Assembly (NCBI GenBank): GCA_002110485.1
Contig: MOWL01000046.1
Location: forward strand, 868,001-932,000
Direction of reading: 5' to 3'
Source: Emergomyces orientalis
Taxonomy: Eukaryota; Ascomycota; Eurotiomycetes; Onygenales; Ajellomycetaceae
DNA: 64,000 nt
The notes beneath the pieces are model-generated. The model ran no database searches. It saw only the letters and a program-made list of their open reading frames with translations, and was not told where the DNA came from. The translations under genes were made by a program, and so were the position numbers. Below are positions 43,643-54,685 of this stretch, in pieces. The first letter of the stretch is position 1; every line of letters starts with the position of its first letter.

Positions 43643-44725
43643 TTAGCTCTCAGTCAAACTAACCTGCGCCTCATACACATATACCGTCCCAATCAGTAAA
43701 TCCGGCATAAAGTACCCCCTCAGCCGCCCCTCCACAACATCAAGATCAAACGGATTCTGCGTAATCACTCGTCCCCACGAACTCTTCATTGACAGCGGCA
43801 CTTCGGCCAACGGTACCATGCTCTTCATGTCAACAAGCGCCAACCCGCCCACTGTTCCCGAAACTCCAGCACAAATCATCACCGCGCGCTCCCCACCGTA
43901 CAAGGTTGGGTAACCCAGGAACTTGCAATCCTGATAATCTATGAAGAAACTCGGGTTTCGAATTTTTTCCGTTGGCTTTACCGTCACGATATCTGAATCA
44001 ATACCCGCCATGGTCACACTACTACAATCATAATCATTCAGATCCCAAATGGCTGCATCGCGCGACCCCCAGTTCAGCGCCAACAACCTATTCCCGCGCG
44101 TATCCCGCACGGCGGCGCCATAGTGATCATCCGCGCGGAAAAGCGGCGTAGCCTGCAACGACCTGGGATCAATACGGACAATGCGCGCCGTGGAATTCGG
44201 CCGGTACTGCGCAATCGTCATCCAAATGTGTTGGCCGTCGTAGTCGATGCCGCCTGGGTGATACTCATCATCTTGTCCCAGGTTGCCGGAGAGTTGGGCG
44301 TCGGCAATGCGTGTGCCAGCCCCGTCGAAGAGGACTAGATGCGCGGTTCCTGCTCCTGCTGTGCGGTCTGTGCCGTTTCTTCTTTTGCCAAAGAGGTAAG
44401 GGAGCGGGCGGAGAGGGAAGTGGCCTAGGCTTACGGCGTATCTAACATCGGTGATGTTGGGGCCGGAAAGTCGGACCAGCCCCTCCGGTTCACCAACGTT
44501 GCCGCCTAGGTGGATTTTGTCGATGAGGGTCCATTTTGTGTCGGCACGGAGTTGGTTGAATAGGGTAACTATTTGGTCTGCTTTTGCGGCCGGGTTTGGT
44601 GGGGGGAGTACCGGGAAAGGGATGAAGGGGATTTCTGGGTGGTAAATTTTCAGAGAGCTAGTTTGTGATGTTGTTATTAGGTTAAGAAGGAGAATCAGAG
44701 ATATGAGGGTAACTAGGGGGGACAT
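43643..44725 (-). CDS. Secreted beta-propeller-like protein (resembles DUF6454 family)
   Basis: A single exon gives 360 aa from ATG 44725. Residues 1-24 (LVTLISLILLLNLITTS) are a clear signal peptide. The mature part has repeated short motifs suggesting a propeller: DKIHLGGNVGEPEGLVRLSG, EYHPGGIDYDGQHIWMTIAQ, RIVRIDPRSLQ, DHYGAAVRDTRGNRLLALNW and YGGERAVMICAGVSG. HPGGIDYDG followed by YRPNS is the pattern I associate with DUF6454 proteins, whose activity is unknown. Possible N-glycosylation sites are NITD, NGTD and NSTA. Secretion is well supported; the family name is from memory and less sure. Confidence 0.75.
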   Translation of the reverse strand: MSPLVTLISLILLLNLITTSQTSSLKIYHPEIPFIPFPVLPPPNPAAKADQIVTLFNQLRADTKWTLIDKIHLGGNVGEPEGLVRLSGPNITDVRYAVSLGHFPLRPLPYLFGKRRNGTDRTAGAGTAHLVLFDGAGTRIADAQLSGNLGQDDEYHPGGIDYDGQHIWMTIAQYRPNSTARIVRIDPRSLQATPLFRADDHYGAAVRDTRGNRLLALNWGSRDAAIWDLNDYDCSSVTMAGIDSDIVTVKPTEKIRNPSFFIDYQDCKFLGYPTLYGGERAVMICAGVSGTVGGLALVDMKSMVPLAEVPLSMKSSWGRVITQNPFDLDVVEGRLRGYFMPDLLIGTVYVYEAQVSLTES

Positions 44726-45174
44726 GTTGGTGGACTATTTATGTTTGTAGGCATATTGATCATTGTGGGCAAGAGGACTGTGACTGTCACGTTTAATTAA
44801 ACCACCTTTTTTTTTTTTTTTGGTGGTGGTTAGCTTGTTCAGTGGTGGGGGGTTTCAAAAGAATGAGGATTTTGAAGCTATTCGAAGATCATCCCAGCGC
44901 GCCGCCGTTGCGACCAACCGTGGTGCAAAACTTCATCAACGTGCGCACCGCCCTTGGTCCAATGGAGAGATTCAAAGTCTAAAAATATCATAATATAAAC
45001 ATTATCTTAGGTGTAGTCAATATCTGCACTACATATGTACAGTACAACTCAATATCCGATTCATCCAAAATATGCATGCTCGAAATAACAGGAGATATGA
45101 AACATAAAAATGACCAAAGAAGAAAGGCATGATCCAAAATAACCTTACCCATCACCCAAATTTCCAGATAAGAA
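44726..45174. other. Spacer between two minus-strand genes
   Basis: This is 449 bp with a run of about 19 T at 44804-44822. No gene was seen. Confidence 0.55.
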
Positions 45175-46374
45175 TCAAAAATCCACGAACCCCCCATCCT
45201 TCCCATCCCTATCCAATAAATACCTAAACCTCTTCTTCTCAGCCTCCCCTTTCAAGTACGCTGGTACATCCAGGTTTGCCTGAACCCGCTCATAAACCTG
45301 ACTAGGTCTATCGAACAAATCCTTCCCTGTCCTCACCACTTCCACAATATGCTCTTTACTTGTAAACTCTGGTCGATTATACTCGGTATGTGAGAAACTG
45401 ACAATCTTAGTCTGCATCTCTTTCACCGTCGCAAAGCACGAACTACAATGCCACGACGCATTGAACAAGTCTGCTTTGGGGCTGAACCAGTCGTGAAATA
45501 TCGACGAGCCCCCGCGCCCTATGCGCAGGTCGTCTGGCTTTATCGTCTTTTCGATGCCTTCATAATATGTCGCTTGTGGGTGTGCCCAGTCCGGGCCCTT
45601 GTGGAGCCATTGGAAGCTGTAGTAGTAGAACCTGCTGCGGAGGTTGACACGGCGTGGGAAGCTGCAGGTGCGGAGTAAAGTAACAGTGGCTGGGCGGGGA
45701 ATCTCGTCGATGTCGGAGATGATGATGACGTCGTCGAGTTGTGGGGCTGCGGCAGGTTTGGCGGCAATGGGATTCTTTGCGCCTGGTTGGCCTAGGGTGG
45801 GGAAAACCTGGGTGAAGCCCGAGTCTCGTTGGAATTTCTCGCGGTCGAAGGCCTTGCGTTCGTTTTCTCCGCGTCCTTCCACGAGATGGTGGATGATCTT
45901 ATCGTGGAAGCGGGAGAATTTGGCCCAGATAGCTGGGTTGGTGAGGAGGGTGGCTTTTGGGCGGTCGGTGAAGGTTGTGTTGGCTTCCACGATTACAAAG
46001 TAGTCGACATGGTCGTTCAACTCGTTCAGGCGGATTTCGAGCCAGTCGAGTTCGGTATTGAGGAGGAAGATGTCATAGACCTTTCGAGCCGGGGGAGGGG
46101 TATTAGCATGGCCATTACGGCGTCCTTGTCGCTGTTGATAGACTGGCCAGTTGTATAGACCGCAGAGTTCTTTGGCTTTCTGGTTTGTTAGCCCATTTTG
46201 GTGGTTGCCGGTCGGGGTTTGATGAGCACGATCAGACTCAATACTCTGGAGAGCTGCGCCGATATATTGCCGAGTAGAAGAACTTATCCATGAGTACAGG
46301 CCCCCGATGGACAATAAAAAGATAGAGACATAGAGGATAAGGGATTTGATCCCCAAGCGTGGGCCAAGGATCAT
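45175..46374 (-). CDS. Glycosyltransferase family 17 (beta-1,4-mannosyl-glycoprotein GlcNAc-transferase-like)
   Basis: A single exon gives 399 aa from ATG 46374. It is a type II membrane protein: residues about 9-29 (IKSLILYVSIFLLSIGGLY) are the anchor, followed by a short stem. The GT17 blocks are KVYDIFLLNTELDWLEIRLN, DYFVIVEANTTFT, the long IIISDIDEIPRP (acidic metal-binding motif), RFYYYSFQWL, WAHPQATYYEG, IFHDWFSPKADLFNASWHCS and IVSFSHTEYN. Animal MGAT3 adds the bisecting GlcNAc. Fungal relatives share the fold, but their acceptor is not established. The protein is likely Golgi-located. Confidence 0.9.
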   Translation of the reverse strand: MILGPRLGIKSLILYVSIFLLSIGGLYSWISSSTRQYIGAALQSIESDRAHQTPTGNHQNGLTNQKAKELCGLYNWPVYQQRQGRRNGHANTPPPARKVYDIFLLNTELDWLEIRLNELNDHVDYFVIVEANTTFTDRPKATLLTNPAIWAKFSRFHDKIIHHLVEGRGENERKAFDREKFQRDSGFTQVFPTLGQPGAKNPIAAKPAAAPQLDDVIIISDIDEIPRPATVTLLRTCSFPRRVNLRSRFYYYSFQWLHKGPDWAHPQATYYEGIEKTIKPDDLRIGRGGSSIFHDWFSPKADLFNASWHCSSCFATVKEMQTKIVSFSHTEYNRPEFTSKEHIVEVVRTGKDLFDRPSQVYERVQANLDVPAYLKGEAEKKRFRYLLDRDGKDGGFVDF

Positions 46375-47252
46375 TCTAGGGACATATAAAGGATGCTATT
46401 AAATAGACTTCATCAAATGTAGGGATGGGAGAAGTTCAGGTACCAAATTATTGCCAAAAACGTCGCAAATGTTACCACCATGAAAATAATAATGAACAGG
46501 TAAACCGTATGCAAAGAGATGCAACAGCGGTCGAAGGGTAAAAACTTCCACGATCGAAGGATCAGGCTAACCGGGGAGAGTGTCCAGGCATCTAAGGAAG
46601 CAAAGGGGGCCGACGGAATTCGGCTCAGCCAAAATTTGGATACTTTCCTCGTTCTGTAATTGACCCACTTTTGGTGCTTGAATTGAGCTAGTTCTTGGTG
46701 TTTCACCATGTTTGGTGGGCCAATGTGGGCTGACAGCCTGACACTGGCCCTAGCCAGAGTTGTATCGTTAGGATGGCAGGTTCCATTTCCATTCATGTCG
46801 TCATTTAGAATATTCTCCTGGAAGAAATTGCCCGGGCTGGCCAAGGTTGCCGATGCGGATCAAGGTTATCCTAAAAAGAAATTAAAAAGAATAAATAACA
46901 AAGCGACGCAAGCTTCATTGAAGCGCGATGGATGCGCGCTTCGTGGGCAGCTTACGACGGGTGTGGGTTTGGCGCGCCCCGAGGGCGTGCGCCCCCATTT
47001 TTTTAACCCTTGGCAACCACCATAAGCCCTAGTATCATAATTTGACAGCACCTTGGTACAGCTGATCATAATCATGAACATAAAAAATCCCTCCATGAAC
47101 CTTTGGAATATAAAGAGATAAAATCTCAGTTAAATAGAAGTAAGAAATAAAAGAGTCATGCTAGAAAAGTACAATGTGTCGGCCGTGCGCGGCATAGGAA
47201 TCCCCTACCCTGATTTTGACAGCTTCAACTCTCGCAACAGGTCTGGCTACCT
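46375..47252. other. Spacer between GT17 and permease genes
   Basis: No convincing gene was seen. A 143-aa minus frame (46844-46413) ending in a hydrophobic segment is discussed under rejected items. A GC-rich inverted-looking block GCGCGCCCCGAGGGCGTGCGC lies near 46973-46993. Confidence 0.45.
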
Positions 47253-49283
47253 TCATCTGCCAGACACCGTAGCCACAGGCCCAGTGTAGGTTTTCCTACC
47301 TTGCACGTAGTACATTACAAGACTAATAATAACCACGGCGGTGAATATGACAATGCTCCAGTTGAAATTGTTCACATTGATATGTCGATCACCGGGCCAG
47401 AATGACCAAAAGAGTGCGAACAAAACATACGCGAGGCCAGCACCATTAACAATTGGGCCGACGACTGGTCCCAAACTCCAGCGCGCATGGGGTAGCAGAT
47501 CTGGGCGTGTAAGGCGGCGATAGAGAACACAGCTAATAGAGACGACGTATGTGGCCATGAGAGCAGCCACATTGAGAGATATGATGCCATGGAATGCGGC
47601 GTTTGATCCCAGGTTAATGAGCGAGAGAAGTACGCTGATAAGGCAGGAGATAAATATGGCGTTGGCTGGGATATGTTTCGTTGGATGGACGGCGGAAAGC
47701 CATTCGGCGAAAGGGAGTCCTTTGTCTCTGGCGAAAGAGAACGTCTGCCGGGATGCGGATGCATTAAAGGAAACGTTGCTTGCGGTTACCAAGACAAGAA
47801 TGACAATGGTGAGTGCGTTAACTCCCTTGGTAGATACGGCGTTACGGAATACGTAGATAAACGGGAATGTTGAAGGGTCGTTCAGAGCGTCTTCCACGGA
47901 TGGAATAGAAAAGATATAGCTGATAATAAATATGATGGCCAGGATTCCATTCACGACATATCCCCAAGCGATCGCGTTGGGCACATTTCTCCCTGCATCC
48001 TTGACTTCTTCTGCCATGTGTGCAGTTGCATCAACGCCTTTGTAGTGCAACCAATTTTTAGCCCAATTCTTCGTGGAGTGGATCCTTGCAAGGTTGGGGA
48101 ACGGTGGATGGAAAACATACTCAAGCTTCCATATATGGCTGAAATTTGCCCGACCAAAGCGCTTACTCCAATAGTTGGCCAGCCTCCACCATTGTGGAAC
48201 TCGGTAAACACCGCTTTAGCTGGTTGATGGGGAGCCATGACCCATAACACAGCAACGACCGCTAGAAAACCGAAGACATGGACGACAAGAAGCATATTCT
48301 GGATCATGGGCAAGCCTTGAGCCACCCATATGTTGAAAACATAGATGAGAGCCACCATTGCAAAGACAAGTAGAGTACCCCGCCAAGGGGTAGCCACATA
48401 ATCCGATTTGTTGACAGTTAGAAGGCCTTGAATGATATTCCCTGTAAGAAACGATCCAGATGCAGCACCAGCCTGCCATGCTAAGACTGATAGCCATCCT
48501 GTCAATCAAATAAATCAGCATTAAATAAACCAATATATCCCAGCTAACAAATGACCACTCTTCTCACTAACCAGTGACGTAGCTCAAAAACTTCTGATGT
48601 TTCTCTGATGCGAATTCGGACACCCAATGGTACTGTCCTCCAGAGATCGGTGCCCTGGAATAACAAAAGAACAATAGGTATAAGCATCTCCTTAGTAGAC
48701 GGAGAGAACATAAGCCAGCCCGGGATATCTGGAGACATTACATAGAAGCCATTTCTGCAAGAGAGAAGATCACGAAACCGAAACCGATGAAAGTCCAGAG
48801 ATATGACCAAAAGAGCCCGGCGAGGCCACCATTTGTAAGCCCCTCAGTATTAGATCTTGGAAAATTCAAGGGAGATTAGCTCCAATACATAAGTGTGTAG
48901 TTGCCCAGTATACAACTTCCACAATGGTATTAATTGGCTCACATCAACATAAACTCCCACGTAGCCTGCAGGATAAGGGCAAAACTTAACGCAGAAAGTG
49001 GTCGGTAGCTTCTCTACCTTCCATATGTCAGCAAACAACGGCTATATCTATTTACCACATCCTGCGAAGAACTGACGATTAACTCCTGTCGTTTGCCCAT
49101 ACGATTCATGTCCTTTCGATCATTTTCAGTATGTCCCCGCCGCATTATGTCGTTCATCCCGCTATCGTCGAGACTTTCCTCGATGTCATCCATGTTATAC
49201 TGGTCTGGGGATTCGTGTAAAGATTCCCGTGGCGAGCCTTTCGAGGAGGCTTGTTGAGCCGCTCCATCTGTGGCAGCAGCCAT
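47253..49283 (-). CDS. APC-superfamily amino acid/GABA/choline permease
   Basis: There are six exons on the minus strand: 49283-49077, 49013-48943, 48855-48742, 48654-48572, 48498-48121 and 48037-47253, giving 545 aa. All phases agree. The first 60 residues are a hydrophilic, charged cytosolic tail. Then come the permease hallmarks: MGKRQELIRSYRPLSALSF, EGLTNGGLAGLFWSYLWTF, IFSLAEMASMAPISGGQYHW, YVTGWLSVLAWQAGAASGSF, DATAHMAEEVKDAGRNVPNA and SNVSFNASASRQTFSFARDK, followed by the C-terminal helices. About twelve membrane segments are expected. This pattern is that of the fungal GABA permease/choline transporter (Hnm1/Uga4-like) group at the plasma membrane. The substrate cannot be fixed from sequence. 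Confidence 0.92.
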
Positions 49284-51866
49284 TGTTGTTGATAACTGAT
49301 TGAGCACCGAGTAAGTCAAATGCTTCCGATACCACATGAGCAACTAGAGAAAGACTGCACAGGGGGTATATGTTGATCATGTATAATAAATCACACGTCG
49401 ATGGGATTGTCTCGGGGGCCAGGTGAAATAAAGTGAACGAGGTGGGAGGATTGAAGGGAGCGGAGTGCAGAGCCAGAATTGGAAATTGTGCGATGCGAGT
49501 TGCGTGCACGGCACGCGACTACTCCGACCACGAGGAAGGTCGACATAAAACCAGGAGCTCGAAGAAAGGGAAAGGAAGAAAAAAAGGAAAATAGAATACG
49601 AAGAGATAGAAAAGTGCCCAGATTGTAAGATTGTACAGATTCTTCAACTCTCTTTCTAGAAATCCAGCAGTTGGAGCTCTCGGCACTCTCGGGGCCGCCC
49701 GATTTCGGGTGACTGTGCATAGATCACAAAGAGGTTGATCCGGACTAAGATGGTATTGTTGAGGGAGAAAAAACGGTCATTGGGGATGCTGTAGGGAAGT
49801 ATATTATCCCGTAGAGTCTTGCATACCGGCAATGAATGAAAATTGCAGGTGTGTGCCCCAGGCTCAGCATTGCTTTCTTTGTTTCCCGCATGCCACAAAC
49901 CGGTAATCTTCGACTTTCCGGCAGACTTCTAGGCTCCACAGAGAGCACAGCGAGGGGGCGCCATGAGGCATATCAGACGCAGTTACGCAGAGCTGAAAAA
50001 GAAACCAAGCAGGACCAAGGAGCAATTATGTTTGTTTGTGTACCACCCTCAGCGCCCGACTTGCAGGCTGTTTTGCGAGAGACTCGCACAGCAAGCTCGC
50101 AATTCCCCCTACCATTGTGTGAAGGAAGCATCCTAATCCCAACAATATCAAGATTTTTTCTCAGAAGTTGCAAGTGATAGGGTTATTATATATGCATTTC
50201 CAGGCGTTGTAGAAAGATATAAACGGAACCAACCCCCTATCCCCCACATGAAATGCTGGCAGAATTAGCTAGTAGTCAACGACTGATCCCAACTTGGAAA
50301 TTCGTGTAATAGCGCTCTGCCTGATTCCCCTGATATATAAATCTGGTTCTTCATATATTTTTGAAGGGTAGAGATGAGAGATCACATCTGTGCTTATAGT
50401 TCACTAGTGATTATAGAGATTATTTGTCATTCTGATTCCATTATTTATTCTTCTTATTCTGGCCTTCGCCGCCATTCCGTCATTCTGCACTTTCATGGAA
50501 GAAAGCCCCCACAACCTGCAGTTCTTCCGACATCCGGTTGAACATGATAATTTCAAAAAGATTACCTAGTAATGCCTGTTATATTATTGATTTGAAAGAT
50601 TGGTACCCCGTAGTTATGAGATGAAGAGCAGTCAAAGAGATACTCGATCAAATTCCTTGTTCTGCTGGCGCCAGATTAGGTAAATATCCCCTAAAAAAGC
50701 CACATCTCCCGCACAACGCCACCTTGCACCAGTTAAACCCGCAAGTGAACGGAAACTATTGTGGGTACGGAGTACAAAATTCCCATGATGACCAGAGAGA
50801 TTCCCTTTCGTCTGTGGGCTTCAGAAAACACAGCCGCTAAGTCGACTCGGGTGCGATCGCGCAGCTTGTTTTTGAACGACTCAATATCCCGAAAAGTGAG
50901 GAGGTATCAATAAACTACGGGCTAATAAAACTTCAATGTGTCCTTGTGTTGATGGTTTACCTGGATCCTAGCAAAGGAGCTATGGAATCATACTCTGGTC
51001 CCCAGCTCTAGACTTGCTCCTATCGGGCTATCATTCTAGGACCAAGGTTCAAGCCAGCTTTCGGGGGGCGGAACAAGACCTTGCCGACCACCAACCAGGT
51101 TAAATCAATAACAACAATCAGTTGCAATGTGTAACTATCTAATGATCTACGGGTTATGTTGATTGCATATACCCGTTGGTCGTTTGGATAATTATTCGTC
51201 CAATCGTCGTCTCGCGGTTTCCATTTATGAGTTGCCGATGATCAAGAACTGTCCGAACCGTGTCAACTCTTATTGCTGGCTTGAAGCCCCAAGGTGATAT
51301 ATGCTGTGCATTTTATAACTTTCATGCTCCCAACTGCCATTCGCCAGCCGGGCGCTAGAAATTGATGTATCATTCCTGGAAAGGTTTTCTTTTGGGGTTC
51401 CACGAATGCTACGATCACCCGAGATATCGATAAACTGCCACACCCGAACCCCGTCACTAGGTTGGGGGAGGGCGGATTGGTTGCGGGAATTGATCCCGTC
51501 ACGAATGAATGGCAGCGGGCGCTTCCGATGACTTTGTCGAACTTCGTTCTACATAATGAAAAAAAAAATTCATATTAAGGGTTCACTTCCTATCTCTAGT
51601 CGCCAGGCAGCCTCCATAGGAGCTGTCCTACCATCACCCAGGCTTTTCTATTCTTCAAACGGGGTGCACCATGGCTGTATAGAAATATCTTCCGAAGACT
51701 GTGGAGGGCCAACTTTTGCTTTAAACACAGATGCTATGTTTTACTTCTTTGGTACTGGATTCTTTTTAATTCTTTTTAATTTTTAAATTTTTTTTTTTTT
51801 GATATCACACGGGTTAAATATAGTTTTTTTGTCGCTTTAACCAAATCTCTGAATGTATACACCTAT
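49284..51866. other. Long spacer, no gene seen
   Basis: This 2.6-kb spacer separates divergent membrane-protein genes. It contains one copy of GTACGGAGTAC (50765-50775) and a purine-rich block near 49560-49610 in the permease upstream region. Several 60-110 aa chance frames on both strands lack support. Confidence 0.5.
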
Positions 51867-53433
51867 ATGGCAATATCACCGACATTACCCCCTGGGATTT
51901 CGGAACCTCTGGCGGTAGATTCCAGCAACGATCGTGGCGGATTCATAGCAATCATTACGGCGTTGTTTCTTGGATTCGCACTTGTTTCCCTGGGGATACG
52001 TGCATATGTCCGGAATTTCAGGCATGTGGTGAAGAAGGATGATTATGTTCTCATGGTAGCAACGGTAAGGTTCCTTGCAGCTACATTATCCGAAGTATCG
52101 CGGGTGCAGGAGAGAATTGCGCTTAGCTAACATAATTTTTCAGATTTTATTTTGTATTCAATCATCAGTTGTGTTCGTTCAGATAGGCGATGGATGGGGC
52201 AAGTCCAAAGACCTTCTCATACCGCATCCGCAGATTGCATTGCTCAAAGTATGCAGATTTCTGACCTTACCACTGCAATCAAAATAAAGGCTGAATCAAG
52301 CATCGATTACAGGCAACATACGCTGCGGACATGCTATACGTACTCACTCATTGCGTTTCAAAAAGCTCCGCGGCGCTCTTTTACCTACGGATATCACCAA
52401 GTCGTTCCCATGTCTTTATAGCGTGGGGTCTAGTTGGCTTGTCGGTAATCTGGGCAGTGATAACCATGATTTTAATATCGTTGAGTTGTGACCATACTCG
52501 ACCATGGACGGATGTTAGTTTGCATTGCGCCTCTCTGGTAAGATCTGTGGCTAAATGATATTTAGGTGTAGTTATGGGAGCTAAATGTCTGACATTTTAC
52601 ACAGTTTCCTCGTTGGCAGGTTATAGGGGCCTTTGATATAATCACCGAAACAGGCTTATCGGCTGTACCGCTTTTCCTTGTGGCTGGTATTCAAATGTCT
52701 GCCAGTCGGAAAATCGTCGTTGTACTGGTATTTAGTTTCCGTTTGCTGTGAGTCGTCCGGTTTGTCAATTTGCTGAGGACGAATCTAAAGAATCCCGAGG
52801 CATTCCAACACCCCCCCCCCTCCCCCACACACACAGACCTGTCTTCTAACTTATGACAGTGTCGCACTCCCCGCATCCTTCCATATACATTATATAAAAA
52901 GAATGGTCGACTCTTCCGATCCCACTCTGGTCGGCAGCTACGTTACTGTTTGCCTACAGTTGGAATTAAGTTATGGGATCATGGCAAACACAATACCCTG
53001 CCTCAAGCCTTTCATGGCGGCATACGAAGAAACGGGGAGACCCTCCTATAGAAGCCGCAACCACAGCCAGAGTGGAAGCCACAGTAATAGCGGCAACAGC
53101 AAGGCTAGCCGGAGCCGTAAATACAACCGCGACTCTCACGCGCTCTCGATGATTTCATCAGTCAAGATGGCGAAATTCAAAAACACCTGGGTGAACAATA
53201 CGGCCACAACAGGCCAGAACAACGTGCTGCAACCACCACTACTACCGACACCAGTACCAAAATGTCCTCTTCCCAAGGCCAAGTCACAATCATTAAGAGC
53301 CGATGGGATGAGGTACACAGCGACAGTGAAGCCCAGCAGCCAGGAAAGGGATGGACCAAGTTTGGAAAGTGACGATAGTAAACGGCTAATTATAAAAAAG
53401 GATGTTAATTGGAATGTTGAGAGTTCGAAATAG
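51867..53433 (+). CDS. Fungal rhodopsin-like seven-helix integral membrane protein
   Basis: There are five exons: 51867-52064, 52144-52248, 52313-52537, 52605-52747 and 52860-53433, giving 414 aa. The protein has the layout of the large fungal family of PTH11-related rhodopsin-like membrane proteins: an outside N-terminus, helix 1 (GGFIAIITALFLGFALVSLG), the R-x-Y-V-R then KKDDYVLMVAT block, and Y-A-A-D-M-L-Y-V-L-T with SKSSAALFYLR in helix 3-4. Next come FPRWQVIGAFDIITETGLSA (helix 5) and MSASRKIVVVLVFSFRLLVA (helix 6). SYVTVCLQLELSYGIMANTI ends with PCLKPFM. The tail of about 130 residues is Ser/Asn-rich and disordered. Such proteins are candidate surface receptors; the ligand is unknown. 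Confidence 0.88.
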
Positions 53434-54685
53434 GGAAGAGGGAAGAGACTGTAGACGCTGTTGAGACCAGTACGCCTTGATGATTTAACACCATGTTCTA
53501 TACCATTACCACCAATGCCGTTTACGTTTGTACTTGGCTGTCTTCTCCGTTTCTTTTTGTCTGTTCTTGTAAAAGAATTGAAATTTTTGGTTGTCTTGGT
53601 AGATGTATTCTCCTACCATGGATGGAGGGGTCACTGGGAATAAAAGTATTAAAGGAGGCCGATGGAAAATAATTTTTAGTTGGTATGACTGGAAACCAAT
53701 ATTCTCTCGCCCAATTTCATTCTTGCAAAGACATAGTAAACATGTATTCAACGATTATCTTTCCTTTTTGAACAGAAGTCAAAGAGGAGAAAACACACGG
53801 GGTAGAACCCCATCTACTAGTAGAAGAATCCAGGTTTTCTTCGTTTGGTCTGCCCACGGTTGGGCTTGCCACGGCACCTCCAAGTTTGAAATTAACACGC
53901 GGGAAAGACCCAGGCCTTATCTTAATTAAGCTCGACGGCTCCCGCAAACCAGACCCAGCGTCGATCTCCCTGTTACGCCACACTTTTCCAAGCATGCTTG
54001 AAATCAACCCCTTTTGAGGTTGAACTGCAACATAAATATGTTGAGTAAATGACTGGGTTTCTGTCTCGGTAAGCTTAAAGATAAAGAGCAATAAGATTTT
54101 AAAGTGTTTCTATAGCAAGAAACGTTAGATTGATCTTGGAATTTGTACGGAGTACAGTACGATACACTCCTTTGCAATGGGGCGCGCATGGTGGACAACG
54201 ACTCGAGATCCATTCAAAAAGAATATATTGATCATTTAGATTAACCCTCGAGTTTGCAGTATACTATTTATCAAATAAATAGTAGGCTGCCTAAAATACT
54301 CGGTTTGTTTAGATCTTATATCCTTGGCTTTTAGATACATGGTAGCCTGGGTCGCATTATATATATTCTGATTCTCTTCCACTTGAGGAAGTCAGTGGCT
54401 AGTGAATATATGGTCCAAGCCATGCAAGCAAGACCGTCAAAATGAACTGTTACAAGTATATACCAAACCCCACTCCAATTGCGCACGAAAACACTCCCGA
54501 GGAGTAGTGACAGAATGTGATAAACAATACACCATCAAAAGCAAGAACTGAAATAGAAAAGAAAAGAAAGACACCCTCCAAACCAACCAAATCCGTAATA
54601 TAATAATACAACCAAAATAGGCCACCCCCCAAAAAAAGGAACGGGGAAAAAAAGCACAATCCTCTATTCGTCATGTCATTTCAAT
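53434..54685. other. Convergent spacer, no gene seen
   Basis: This 1.25-kb AT-rich spacer carries one copy of GTACGGAGTAC (54145-54155). Confidence 0.5.

Noticed and set aside
46413..46844. 143-aa minus-strand frame with a hydrophobic C-terminal segment just upstream of the GT17 gene
   Set aside because: It opens at a TTG; the first ATG is internal. It ends 38 bp before the GT17 start, and the GT17 protein already has its own anchor. It is more likely leader or promoter sequence.
49391..49948. Overlapping 67-109 aa frames upstream of the permease
   Set aside because: They sit in the upstream region of the permease, overlap each other in different frames and have no recognisable domain.
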